A stretch of DNA of 64,000 nt from RGZA01 sp041917755 (lineage in GTDB: Bacteria > Pseudomonadota > Alphaproteobacteria > UBA9219 > RGZA01), in NCBI GenBank assembly GCA_041917755.1, contig JAYRWY010000005.1:1-64000 (forward strand). The letters are read 5' to 3'. The notes under the pieces were generated by a model. It had not been told where the DNA came from, did no database searches, and was given only the letters and a program-made list of their open reading frames with translations. A program made the translations under genes and the position numbers. Of this stretch, positions 16,266-24,194 are shown piece after piece. The stretch's first letter is position 1. Each line of letters begins with the position of its first letter.

Positions 16266-16326
16266 TTCAGTCCCCGTGAATTTATGGGACTAAAAATAGT
16301 GGCTACACTCCAGTGGGGATAGGTGG

Positions 16327-16354
16327 CCTAATTCCGAAAAAAATCGGAATTAGG
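16327..16354. terminator. Hairpin between two leftward island genes
   Basis: CCTAATTCCGA - AAAAAA - TCGGAATTAGG: an 11-bp perfect stem with a T-run to its right (16358-16363). It overlaps the stop codon of the gene at 16350-17207. It has terminator geometry for rightward transcripts; on the leftward strand the T-run is missing, so termination there would be weak. Confidence 0.5.
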
Positions 16355-17207
16355 TAGTTTTTTCGGCTGTTGTAATGCGCCCGATATTCTTTTCTTCATT
16401 ATCTAGCGTCGACAATTTGTGCCCCGCCAAGGAGGCAAACCTATAAAAATGATGAGTAATCGAATAATCAGTGAACCCAAAAGTGCTAAGAACTTTTGCA
16501 AAACCATTTCTTAAAGTAGCAAGGGGAACATTGCCTCTTTTTCCCCTCCCAAGGTTATTTTCTGAATTCCATTCATCCAATTTGAGGGCGCCCTTCTCAC
16601 ACAAATGGATAAACTTGTTTAAATTCGGAAATGGTTCAGGATGAACCATCCTTTCCAGTTCCAACATGTAACCTTTGGCTTTACGAAGCGCTTTGGCTGC
16701 ACGTTCAACTCTGTCCAGATACATACCATCAGCTTTGACATACTCTTTTGCTGGTAAAAGTTCAAAAATATAGAGGATTAAATGGGTAAGTTGAGGAATA
16801 AGTGAAAGTTCTAAAAACAGCTTTAAATCCTCACTTTGATGGGCATCTACACCATAGGATTCTACATCCAAAAGCACCTCTCTTGTGTTGCTATTATAGG
16901 CTTCAAGCTCTTCAATCACTTTCGAAAGAGCTGGCTTGTTTAATTCCTTGTCAAGCGCACCGCGCACCATGTCTAAGGCTTCCTCTTTAGACTTCACCTC
17001 TGCAAACTTCTTAGAGAATTCTTGACGCAACTGAATAGCCGCAAACATATATTGCTGCTCACGTTCGCCAAAGCTATCCAGCGGGGTGGTTAGGCTCACC
17101 TCTCCGATGCTTATAAGCATTTCCTCACTTATAGGCATCTCCCCACTTAATGAAGGTGGATCTGCGAGTGCCTTAAGTGCATTTTTTATTTCTTCGTTGG
17201 TGTGCAT
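16350..17207 (-). CDS. Unknown cytoplasmic helical protein
   Basis: 285 residues that I do not recognise. The sequence is rich in Glu, Lys and Leu, without a signal peptide or membrane segment, and seems largely alpha-helical (VIEELEAYNSNTREVLLDVE, ERAAKALRKAKGYMLELERM). The C-terminal third has conserved-looking aromatic positions (STFGFTDYSITHHFYRFASL). It is the first gene inside the right island end, about 210 bases from the attachment core, and is separated from the next cargo gene by a hairpin. A role in island biology or defence is possible from position alone. Confidence 0.6.
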   Translation of the reverse strand: MHTNEEIKNALKALADPPSLSGEMPISEEMLISIGEVSLTTPLDSFGEREQQYMFAAIQLRQEFSKKFAEVKSKEEALDMVRGALDKELNKPALSKVIEELEAYNSNTREVLLDVESYGVDAHQSEDLKLFLELSLIPQLTHLILYIFELLPAKEYVKADGMYLDRVERAAKALRKAKGYMLELERMVHPEPFPNLNKFIHLCEKGALKLDEWNSENNLGRGKRGNVPLATLRNGFAKVLSTFGFTDYSITHHFYRFASLAGHKLSTLDNEEKNIGRITTAEKTT

Positions 17208-17225
17208 AACGGCTTGTTTTTCACG

Positions 17226-17246
17226 GCTGACCCTTATTTATTCCTT
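17226..17246. repeat. Direct repeat near the right island end
   Basis: GCTGACCCTTATTTATTCC plus TT, 20/21 identical to 7142-7162 and in the same orientation. It contains a one-mismatch copy of the CCTTATTTG box. The 170 bases between it and the core also contain the inverted repeat GTTTGAA (17333-17339) / TTCAAAC (17370-17376). Confidence 0.65.
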
Positions 17247-17414
17247 GATTTGAGCAAAAACGAGGCAGGAGTAAATAAGTTTTGCGCGGGGAGAATGCGT
17301 TGAGACCCCACCCAGGGGGTGGATAAATAGATGTTTGAATACAAACAGTTACGCGTTGCGCTATCGCGTTTCAAACCAGCAAATTTTGTATGGGAAAAAA
17401 GTGGAGACAAGCTA

Positions 17415-17422
17415 ATTAAGAG
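17415..17422. repeat. Right attachment core (attR), 8-bp direct repeat ATTAAGAG
   Basis: Same octamer and orientation as at 7010-7017. Outside (to the right) the sequence continues as tRNA stem TCAAC; inside (to the left) it continues as island DNA, AATCG-type tRNA sequence being absent. Confidence 0.8.
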
Positions 17423-17453
17423 TCAACTGCTCTACCAACTGAGCTAATCGCCC
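17415..17453 (-). pseudogene. tRNA-Lys(CUU) 5' half, separated from its 3' half by the island
   Basis: On the minus strand: acceptor GGGCGAT, D arm GCTC / GAGC, stem strand GTTGA, loop CTCTTAA and one further T, then non-tRNA sequence. The stem strand GTTGA pairs with TCAAT of the 3' half at 6973-7017 and not optimally with the island tRNA's TCAGT, so these two halves come from one gene. Any transcript from the original promoter would run into the island and cannot form a mature tRNA. Confidence 0.93.
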
Positions 17454-17576
17454 CACCTGACACACATCTTAAGTGGTGTTTTGAAGCGTCTCGTTTAGCA
17501 GGCGCATAAGCCGACGTCCAGAGGAAAGAGAGCCTTCCCGGAATAGTCAAATAACCCTTTTATTTATTGGGTTTTA

Positions 17577-19745
17577 TTAACCTGCTTGCAGCTTGGGTGC
17601 AGCATCGCTGCCACCGCTCACCGCTGCACTTTGGCTGGCGGCATTGGCCGCTGCCGCACGTCCGCCAATACCGGGGCGAACGGGTTTATCCAGACTGCCG
17701 TTACCATGGCCATTACCGTTACCATTTGCACCCTTACCGTTCACTTCACTGAGCGCATTGGTCCATCCGGAATGTTTGGCGAGCTGGCGACGCGGTTTCA
17801 TCAGCTCGGTGACGAGCGGAGCGAGTACCGTGCCCTTACCCGGACGCGTGATCAATGCCGCAAAGCTGGCATGCATGACCAGATTATCCTTGGATGACAA
17901 GCCCATTGGCGCGGCAGGATTTTCTGCTTTTTGTGCTTCGATGCGTTGCTCTACTGCTGGGCGCACCTTGCTTGCCAATACAGGACGCACACCTTGATTG
18001 ATGGGCAGCGTATTCACCGCTACATTGCGCGCCGCGTACAAGGCGGCTGTTTCTTCCGGCACACCTGCAGCCAGCAAGGTTTGCTTGGTACCTTCTCTAT
18101 CCAGTAATTGTCCGGCCATTTGTTCGCGCACACGCAAATAATCGGCTTCCGATAAATGCTTCAGCATTGAAGCAGAATTGGTGTCATCCACTTTTTGTAA
18201 TGCGTCGTAGCTCGTGGGGAAGAAATGGTCGAACAATTTGCCGCGCAAATGGGTGAGCATTTCATCGCTCACTGGCGTTGGCATTGGCGTACAGAAATAC
18301 GCCATCGCAGGCAAGGAACGGAATTCCTTGTATCCGGCGCGTACGGCAGCAACAAAGGCTTCATCCGTAATCGGCTTTGAAACATCAATACCTGCCGCCA
18401 CACGTTCTTTGAATAACGGGGTCATTAAAATGCCGGCCATGGTGTTGATGGTTAGATCATTCAGTAACTTCATAGCAGGCGTTACGGAATGTGCATTACC
18501 CAAATCATTGTCGATTAATCCATTGGTTGATGCAAACAGGCAGCGCACAATTTGTCCCGCTTGCTGCATGCCCACCGGTTTGCCATCTGGGCCGATCAGG
18601 CTCGCAACATATTTTTGATAAGGCGAAATGCCGTTCTTTTCGACATAAGGCAAACCACCTGATGCCAATTGGCCATATTCCAGCAAACGCTTATCCCAAT
18701 TGCTGACATCAATCAGCGCATCTTTGTGTTGTTCGGCTGCGGCGGAGAGATGAGCTATCATCTCGCTCCAAATAGCGCGCTGTTTATCATTCATCGCATC
18801 GCCAGTACCTTGCGCGGCATGGCCATCGGTCAAAGCCTGCAAATCGCTAAAGCCGCGTTCCATGGCGGTCACATCTTGCTGGAACTGGGTAATCGCACCT
18901 GATTGACCGCGTAATTCTGCAAAGGTTTTTCCTGCTTCAAGCAAGCAGTTCAATGCATTGCCGATATCATGCGTATGCCAGCCAAGATACATGCCGGAAT
19001 GGTTTGTCGCGGTTGCAAACTTTTGCATCGCTTCCATGGCAATGGCCGTGAGGTTACGGGCATTAATCGTGCTGCCTTCTGCATCCGCGCTGGATTTCAC
19101 GCCGCCAATCATATCCTTAAGCGAGAAACCCGCTACAATCGAAGGATCAATGTTATAGCGCGCAAATAGTTCGGTTGAGAGCAGGCTTTGTGCAACGCCT
19201 TTATAATGCTCGGCATTCAATCCGGGCTTGTCGGAAATGACCATGGATACTTCCACGCCCACATTCAGTCCCTTATCACGCAAAGCCTGAATGAGCTTCA
19301 GCGATGCCACATATTCTTCGGGGCGGTTTTGCGCTTCAAATAACTTGAAGATAACCTTGTGGCCTTTATCCGCGCCACCTGCCACTGCCATTTGCTCCAG
19401 CATCCATCCCAAATCATCGGAATGCAACGCATTCAGGTTCACGCCAAACGGGCCGCGAATAAGCGGGCGTTGGAAAATACTTTTATCCAGTGCCTGGGTT
19501 AAATGCTCGGCCACTTTTAATGGGAAGCGACGGTTCATCACGTCATATTGCGGCAATGCACCGCCATGACCTTCCACGCCAACAATTTGCACAGGTCCTG
19601 CGGCATTGAATTCGGCAATGCGCGAGAAAAATTTTGACAATTCGGGATTATCGTGACGCATCGCGCCGCCATACAGAGATTGAATCATATCGCGGATGGC
19701 ACCAACGTAAACAATCGGGGCGGCAGATGCAGGTGAATTAGTCAT
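17577..19745 (-). CDS. Pyruvate-carboxyltransferase / HMGL-like TIM-barrel protein
   Basis: 722 residues. The N-terminal ~330 residues resemble the carboxyltransferase barrel of pyruvate carboxylase and oxaloacetate decarboxylase: RPLIRGPFGVN, a segment FSLKDMIGG comparable to the IKDMAGL strand, and LGWHTHDIGNAL, the HxH metal-binding strand. The middle part (360-620) is helical, as in the PYC conserved domain. The C-terminus (about 670-722) is a low-complexity linker with Asn/Gly repeats. There is no biotin-carboxylase or biotinyl domain nearby and no Met-Lys-Met motif. It could be a separate transcarboxylase subunit or a divergent aldolase-type enzyme. An AAGGA ribosome site precedes the ATG. 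It borders the island on the right. Confidence 0.55.
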   Translation of the reverse strand: MTNSPASAAPIVYVGAIRDMIQSLYGGAMRHDNPELSKFFSRIAEFNAAGPVQIVGVEGHGGALPQYDVMNRRFPLKVAEHLTQALDKSIFQRPLIRGPFGVNLNALHSDDLGWMLEQMAVAGGADKGHKVIFKLFEAQNRPEEYVASLKLIQALRDKGLNVGVEVSMVISDKPGLNAEHYKGVAQSLLSTELFARYNIDPSIVAGFSLKDMIGGVKSSADAEGSTINARNLTAIAMEAMQKFATATNHSGMYLGWHTHDIGNALNCLLEAGKTFAELRGQSGAITQFQQDVTAMERGFSDLQALTDGHAAQGTGDAMNDKQRAIWSEMIAHLSAAAEQHKDALIDVSNWDKRLLEYGQLASGGLPYVEKNGISPYQKYVASLIGPDGKPVGMQQAGQIVRCLFASTNGLIDNDLGNAHSVTPAMKLLNDLTINTMAGILMTPLFKERVAAGIDVSKPITDEAFVAAVRAGYKEFRSLPAMAYFCTPMPTPVSDEMLTHLRGKLFDHFFPTSYDALQKVDDTNSASMLKHLSEADYLRVREQMAGQLLDREGTKQTLLAAGVPEETAALYAARNVAVNTLPINQGVRPVLASKVRPAVEQRIEAQKAENPAAPMGLSSKDNLVMHASFAALITRPGKGTVLAPLVTELMKPRRQLAKHSGWTNALSEVNGKGANGNGNGHGNGSLDKPVRPGIGGRAAAANAASQSAAVSGGSDAAPKLQAG

Positions 19746-20134
19746 CGTCTAATATCCTTAGTCACTATATGGCGTTTGAAATACCAGTTGAAATAAAGTC
19801 GTAAATCCTAAGCACAAAAGGTCAGGGTGAAAAAGGGGCTTTATTACTATCGTCCAACTAAAAAACCGATATCCTCAAACACGAAACCACTATTGTGCCA
19901 GCAACCTCTAAAAAACCCCTTTAAAACCGGCATAATTCACTATTAAACCCTGCCACGTCGCGGCAATGGCCGCTATGTAATTGAAGCAACATTCTTTTAT
20001 TCCTGCCCGCAGATGTTAAGAAATCCTTAGGCCACACAGCAGATGGGATGTTCACGGCAAAACTCGCCTTACCGGTTGCAAAATACATAAAAATCCATCC
20101 ATAACTGTGCGCATAATTTACTCAAACAAACCTC
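19746..20134. other. Intergenic region between divergent genes
   Basis: 389 bases with the 5' leader of the leftward carboxyltransferase-like gene and the promoter region of trmL. Several A/T runs are present (for example TTGCAA near 20077) but no promoter pair I would trust, no hairpin terminator and no small reading frame of note. Confidence 0.4.
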
Positions 20135-20581
20135 ATGCCCAGCATCGCTTTATTTCAGCCCGACATGCCGCAAAATTGCGGCGCCATCATGCGCCTATGC
20201 GCCTGCTTTGGCGTGCCCTTGCATCTCATCGAACCGTTTGGATTTGTATGGGATGAAGCGCGCGTACGCCGCGTGGCAATGGATTATATTCATCACGTCA
20301 ATCTGACCAAGTACACGGATTGGGATGCGTTTAAATCTGCCATGGGCACGCGGCGGATTATCTTGCTCTCCACCAAAGCCGCATCGCCCTATACTGCGTT
20401 TAAATTTGAAGCTGATGATGTGTTGCTATTAGGCCGTGAAAGCGCGGGCGTGCCGGAATTTGTGCATGCACAATCATCTGCGCGCATTGTCATACCGCTT
20501 GAAAATGGTATGCGTTCCTTGAATGTCGGAATGAGCGCGGCCATTGTCCTGAGCGAAGCGTGCCGCCAGATTAGTTCTTAG
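20135..20581 (+). CDS. trmL: tRNA (cytidine/uridine-34-2'-O)-methyltransferase TrmL
   Basis: 148 residues, the usual length. It starts directly with the SPOUT fold (MPSIALFQPDMPQNCGAIMR, motif 1 with the catalytic-type Asn and Arg) and has the knot motifs GRESAGVPE and RSLNVGMSAAIVL that bind S-adenosylmethionine. TrmL methylates the ribose of wobble base 34 in tRNA-Leu isoacceptors. It is convergent with, and overlaps by 11 bases, the HAD-type gene on the other strand. Confidence 0.93.
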   Translation: MPSIALFQPDMPQNCGAIMRLCACFGVPLHLIEPFGFVWDEARVRRVAMDYIHHVNLTKYTDWDAFKSAMGTRRIILLSTKAASPYTAFKFEADDVLLLGRESAGVPEFVHAQSSARIVIPLENGMRSLNVGMSAAIVLSEACRQISS

Positions 20582-22034
20582 CCAGCTTTGCCAAATCGCG
20601 CATACGCTTGGCGCTCAAGGTACGGCCCGACGGGTTGCGCTTAGGCGCAGCTGCCGGCTTATCATTACCGTTATGTGCACGGGGCGGCGGCGAAGCCAGC
20701 TTCATACCTACCCCAAGCTTATCGGTAGCAACCTTGTAATTCATGCTCTTCCAGCCATGCGGCAGAATATGTGAAGCGCAGCTACCAAGGCTTTGCGCGT
20801 TCACTGCGTGGCGCCAATCCACAATATGCGGGTGGTCACTTCCGCGCATGATGGTGTCCGAATTGCGGGTATCCACTGATTGGTGCACGCCCTGCATCTG
20901 CCAATAAAACACTGCAATGCTATTACCATCGCGGCTAAGCGTGCTGTCTAAATCCGACTTGGTTTCACCAATCATGCCGATATTCTTGCGGCTAATGCGG
21001 AATGGCTCGCCGGTATGACCATGCAGGGCTAGATCGGCATTTACACGGGCTTCAATCTCGGGGCCAACTTCATTTACAAAATCCAGAATTGGATCTGGAT
21101 TTGGCTTGCCCTTCTTATAGGGCTTCATCAAATCATACACTTTGCGCAACCGTCCCTGCGATACAAATGCGGTGGCTTCATTGCTGTCGGTGGCGCGATT
21201 AAAAATTTCCGTCATGAACAAGCGGTAATCCTCATCGCTTCCATCCCATTTGATTTGATGGGTTACTTTCTTTGGATCCTGGAACGCATAAATGCGACGC
21301 AGATTGCTCAGATTGATCGGATGTCCATGTTCCACCGAACGCAAAATTTTCAATGTCGCGTAAATCGGATCGGTGTTGGTGAAAATGGCATTAGCCAGAC
21401 CATGCGCGGTCGATTGCTGAAGCCACTCGCTGTAGCCGTCATAAATTTTATGTGAATCCCTATACAACGACTGGCAGCTACGATCCCAAAACGCATTCAA
21501 ACTGGTGTTTAAATAGCGCAAATGCACAGGATCAAATAACGGCTCGGTACGACCCAGCATCTTGGCAATACGGCCTGTTGCCGGTACTTGCATCTTGGTC
21601 AAATCAGCGGTGATGCGCTCCGCCACCATCTGATACGCTTTATACGGATTATGCAAAATGGTGCCGTGGCCTACATCGCTAAACAAAAACGCAACTCGCG
21701 ATAATGGTTCGCCGCTTTTTGCATGCGGCTGGATTGCGCTGAAATATTCGTCGAGCTGTGCCGCACGAACCGTGTATTCAGGTGTGCCGCGTTTTAGTCC
21801 GCGCAATGCTGCATTCTTGAAACGACCAGGCAAACGCTCGGATGAAATTTTGGCAATCGCCATATTGGGGTAAGATGGAACAATGGTTCCGTCTAAATCG
21901 CTAAGTAAAATAAATAACTGATTGGAAAATTTTTGTGCCCGCTGCTCAGCAGCCATTCGTCCCGCATCAGCATCCGCAGAAACAAATTCTGGTTGCTGGG
22001 CCGGGTTTTGTTTCAATCGTACATGTCGCTGCAT
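20571..22034 (-). CDS. HAD-superfamily-like protein of unknown role
   Basis: 487 residues from the ATG at 22034; a TTG at 22073 would add 13. Residues 40-60 contain LLSDLDGTIVPSYP, a HAD motif I (DxDGT), and near the C-terminus (about 360) GMIGETKSDLDSTLSRDGN resembles motif IV (Gly-Asp-xxx-Asp type, with Glu in place of the first Asp). The long middle region (SEWLQQSTAHGLANAIFTNT) would include motif II (FTNT) and a cap. The C-terminal 60 residues are basic and disordered. Much longer than typical HAD phosphatases (200-300 residues); substrate unknown. Confidence 0.6.
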   Translation of the reverse strand: MQRHVRLKQNPAQQPEFVSADADAGRMAAEQRAQKFSNQLFILLSDLDGTIVPSYPNMAIAKISSERLPGRFKNAALRGLKRGTPEYTVRAAQLDEYFSAIQPHAKSGEPLSRVAFLFSDVGHGTILHNPYKAYQMVAERITADLTKMQVPATGRIAKMLGRTEPLFDPVHLRYLNTSLNAFWDRSCQSLYRDSHKIYDGYSEWLQQSTAHGLANAIFTNTDPIYATLKILRSVEHGHPINLSNLRRIYAFQDPKKVTHQIKWDGSDEDYRLFMTEIFNRATDSNEATAFVSQGRLRKVYDLMKPYKKGKPNPDPILDFVNEVGPEIEARVNADLALHGHTGEPFRISRKNIGMIGETKSDLDSTLSRDGNSIAVFYWQMQGVHQSVDTRNSDTIMRGSDHPHIVDWRHAVNAQSLGSCASHILPHGWKSMNYKVATDKLGVGMKLASPPPRAHNGNDKPAAAPKRNPSGRTLSAKRMRDLAKLAKN

Positions 22035-22296
22035 AAATCTATACTTTTTGAACAATGGGTAGTAGGGTCGCAAAAAATACTAAATGCCGCTGTTATTTCA
22101 CTACAAAAAAATCACTTTCAACCCAAGAATCGTTTGTGCAACGCACAAGTATTCTTAATCATTATTAACACGGAACGTTTATTACTGGCTTTCCCAAGTA
22201 ATGAGAACATCAGCTGACACTGCACTTATTCGCGATTATAACAGCAGCACCTCAGCATGACTGGCAAGCAACACCCGCAATAAAAGAAGAACACGT

Positions 22297-23202
22297 ATGG
22301 AAACGCCGCAAGTTGCACCGCAACCCAATGTATTCACCCTGCCCACCCAAGCACAAAAGGAACGCGCCGCACTTTGGTTCAAAGAATTGCGTGACAAAAT
22401 CTGCGCCGAACTGGAACTGATCGAACAGGAATACGCACAACAACATTCAATCGCCGGCCCTCTTCCTGCTTTCCAGAAAAAATCATGGGAGCGCGCAACG
22501 CCCGATGGACTTCCTGGCGGCGGCGGCGTCATGGGCATGATGAAAGGCAACGTCATTCAAAAAGGCGGCGTAAATATTTCTACGACCTACGGGCATTTCT
22601 CGCCTGAATTCCGCACGCAAATTCCGGGCGCCGCCGAAACCGGCGCTTTCTGGGCCAGCGGTATTTCATTGGTCATGCATCCCAGCAATCCAAATGTACC
22701 GCCCGTCCATATGAACACACGGCACATTGTCACCACACGCGGCTGGTTTGGCGGCGGCGCAGATTTAAATCCCATCTTGCCGGTCGAGGCAGATACCGCT
22801 GCGTTTCACGCGCGCCTAAAGACTGCCTGCGATAAGCATTCCCCTGAATATTATGCAAAATACAAAGCATGGTGCGATGAGTATTTCTTCAATAAACACC
22901 GTAATGAACCGCGCGGCGTTGGCGGCATTTTTTATGATTACCACGATACCGGTAACTGGGATAACGACTTTGCCTTTACCCAAGATGTTGGGTTGGCATT
23001 CCTCGATATTTATCCAAAATTGGTTCGCAAGCATATGAATGACAGCTTCACCGATGCTGACAAGCTGACGCAAAGCGTCAAGCGCGGCCGCTATGTGGAA
23101 TTCAATCTGGTCTATGATCGCGGCACAAAATTCGGCCTGATGACCGGCGGCAATACCGAGGCAATTTTAATGAGCCTGCCGCCCGAAGCGAAATGGGTTT
23201 AG
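22297..23202 (+). CDS. hemF: Coproporphyrinogen III oxidase, oxygen-dependent
   Basis: 301 residues, normal length. Family blocks are present: GGGGVMGMMKGNVIQKGGVN (about 70-89), SLVMHPSNPNVPPVHMNTR, GWFGGGADLNP, FFNKHRNEPRGVGGIFYD and the C-terminal GRYVEFNLVYDRGTKFGL. It converts coproporphyrinogen III to protoporphyrinogen IX with O2 in haem synthesis, so the organism can live aerobically. The HemN-like gene at 54352 is the chaperone-type HemW and not an anaerobic substitute. Convergent with aguB; the stop codons overlap by 4 bases. Confidence 0.96.
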   Translation: METPQVAPQPNVFTLPTQAQKERAALWFKELRDKICAELELIEQEYAQQHSIAGPLPAFQKKSWERATPDGLPGGGGVMGMMKGNVIQKGGVNISTTYGHFSPEFRTQIPGAAETGAFWASGISLVMHPSNPNVPPVHMNTRHIVTTRGWFGGGADLNPILPVEADTAAFHARLKTACDKHSPEYYAKYKAWCDEYFFNKHRNEPRGVGGIFYDYHDTGNWDNDFAFTQDVGLAFLDIYPKLVRKHMNDSFTDADKLTQSVKRGRYVEFNLVYDRGTKFGLMTGGNTEAILMSLPPEAKWV

Positions 23203-24056
23203 CTAAAACTTTTTGCGTACAAATCGGTGCGGCGGTCGCGGAAGAATCCCCAATCCGCGCGGTATCGTTCAAGTTCCGCTAAATCAAATTGCTGGACTAA
23301 TACGCCGGTATCCGTTTTGCCGAATTCCTTCACCAACGCGCCGGCTTGATCAGCAATAAAAGAATGGCCATAAAAATCCTGCTTTACGCCATCATTATCT
23401 TCGAGGCCAAACCGGTTGGATGCAATAACGGGCACAGCGTTACTTACCGCATGGCCCTGCATGGCGCGCTGCCAGCTACCATGAGTATCAAGGCTGGTAT
23501 CATAAGGCTCAGAACCGATGGCCGTTGGATAAAACAGTAATTGCGCGCCTTCATTCATCATCGCGCGCGCGCATTCGGGATACCATTGATCCCAGCAAAT
23601 GCCCACGCCAATCGTGGCAAATTTGGTTTTCCATGCCTTGAATCCGGTATCACCGGGGCGGAAATAATATTTTTCCATATAGCCTGGGCCATCGGGAATA
23701 TGGCTTTTGCGATAAATTCCCAGAATGCTTCCATCCGCATCGGCAATCGCCACGCTGTTATAATAACGCGGGCCATCTTTTTCAAAAAACGAAACGGGAA
23801 TAACAACCTTTAATTCTGCCGCCAGTTTTTGCAGTGCGAGCACACATGGATGTTCCTTGGCCGCATACGCACCTGCAAACCATTTTGAATCCTGGCGGGT
23901 GCAAAAATAAATCCCCTGAAATAATTCAGACGGCAAAATAATTTGCGCGCCTTGTTTGGCGGCTTCACGAATAAGTTTTTCAGTGGCGGCAATATTGGCC
24001 TGCATGTCATGGCCATAACTGGTTTGCAATGCGGCAACGGTTACCTTCTGTATCAT
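23199..24056 (-). CDS. aguB: N-carbamoylputrescine amidase
   Basis: 285 residues of the nitrilase superfamily, with the catalytic triad Glu44 (LPSELFQ), Lys117 (YRKSHIPDG) and Cys154 (GVGICWDQWYPE). The extended motifs DGPGYMEKYYF and YPTAIGSEP are typical of N-carbamoylputrescine amidases. It hydrolyses N-carbamoylputrescine to putrescine, CO2 and ammonia. The agmatine deiminase gene lies just upstream in the same orientation with a 136-base spacer filled by a long hairpin. Confidence 0.95.
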   Translation of the reverse strand: MIQKVTVAALQTSYGHDMQANIAATEKLIREAAKQGAQIILPSELFQGIYFCTRQDSKWFAGAYAAKEHPCVLALQKLAAELKVVIPVSFFEKDGPRYYNSVAIADADGSILGIYRKSHIPDGPGYMEKYYFRPGDTGFKAWKTKFATIGVGICWDQWYPECARAMMNEGAQLLFYPTAIGSEPYDTSLDTHGSWQRAMQGHAVSNAVPVIASNRFGLEDNDGVKQDFYGHSFIADQAGALVKEFGKTDTGVLVQQFDLAELERYRADWGFFRDRRTDLYAKSFS

Positions 24057-24073
24057 AACTATATCCTTTTCAG

Positions 24074-24194
24074 AATCTCGCTGCGGCTAAAGATTTTCAG
24101 ATGTTTTCGAGAACCGGAACGCAAATGTACATTTACGTACATGCGTACCGGAAGCGAAGGAAACGCTGAAAAGCTAACGCCGCAGTTAGAGATT
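24074..24194. repeat. Long interrupted hairpin filling the aguA-aguB spacer
   Basis: Six nested stem segments can be paired around the loop ATTTAC (24131-24136): TGTAC/GTACA, CGCA/TGCG, CCGG/CCGG, TTCG/CGAA, TTTTCAG/CTGAAAA, CTGCGGC/GCCGCAG and AATCTC/GAGATT, from 24126-24141 outwards to 24074-24194. The structure occupies nearly the whole spacer and overlaps the last two bases of the aguA stop. It looks like a palindromic repeat element or a structured RNA that could separate aguA and aguB expression. No second full copy is seen in this window. Confidence 0.7.

Larger units (their letters stand above)
7018..17414. mobile_element. Integrative genomic island inserted in the tRNA-Lys(CUU) anticodon loop
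   Basis: About 10.4 kb bounded by an 8-bp direct repeat within a split tRNA gene. It encodes a P4-type tyrosine integrase, an intron-bearing replacement tRNA-Lys(CUU), a methyltransferase / restriction nuclease / Vsr / reverse transcriptase train (leftwards from 11347) and a second leftward train (16265-13295) with GIY-YIG and ADP-ribosylglycohydrolase-type genes. Sequence is visibly more A+T-rich than the flanks, most clearly in the reverse transcriptase gene. No conjugation, replication or capsid genes are present, so it is probably an integrative or mobilisable defence-type island. The integrase lies in the interior, not next to an end, which is unusual. Confidence 0.88.

Noticed and set aside
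6973..17453. Trans-splicing of the two host tRNA-Lys halves into a working tRNA
   Set aside because: The halves lack flanking complementary sequences or bulge-helix-bulge-type structures, are far apart, and bacteria are not known to join split tRNAs. The complete copy in the island makes this unnecessary.
24179..24192. Shared 15-mer AACGCCGCAGTTAGA between the aguA-aguB hairpin and 56678-56692 as a dispersed repeat family
   Set aside because: The match does not extend to the rest of the hairpin, and a match of this length can occur by chance in 64 kb.
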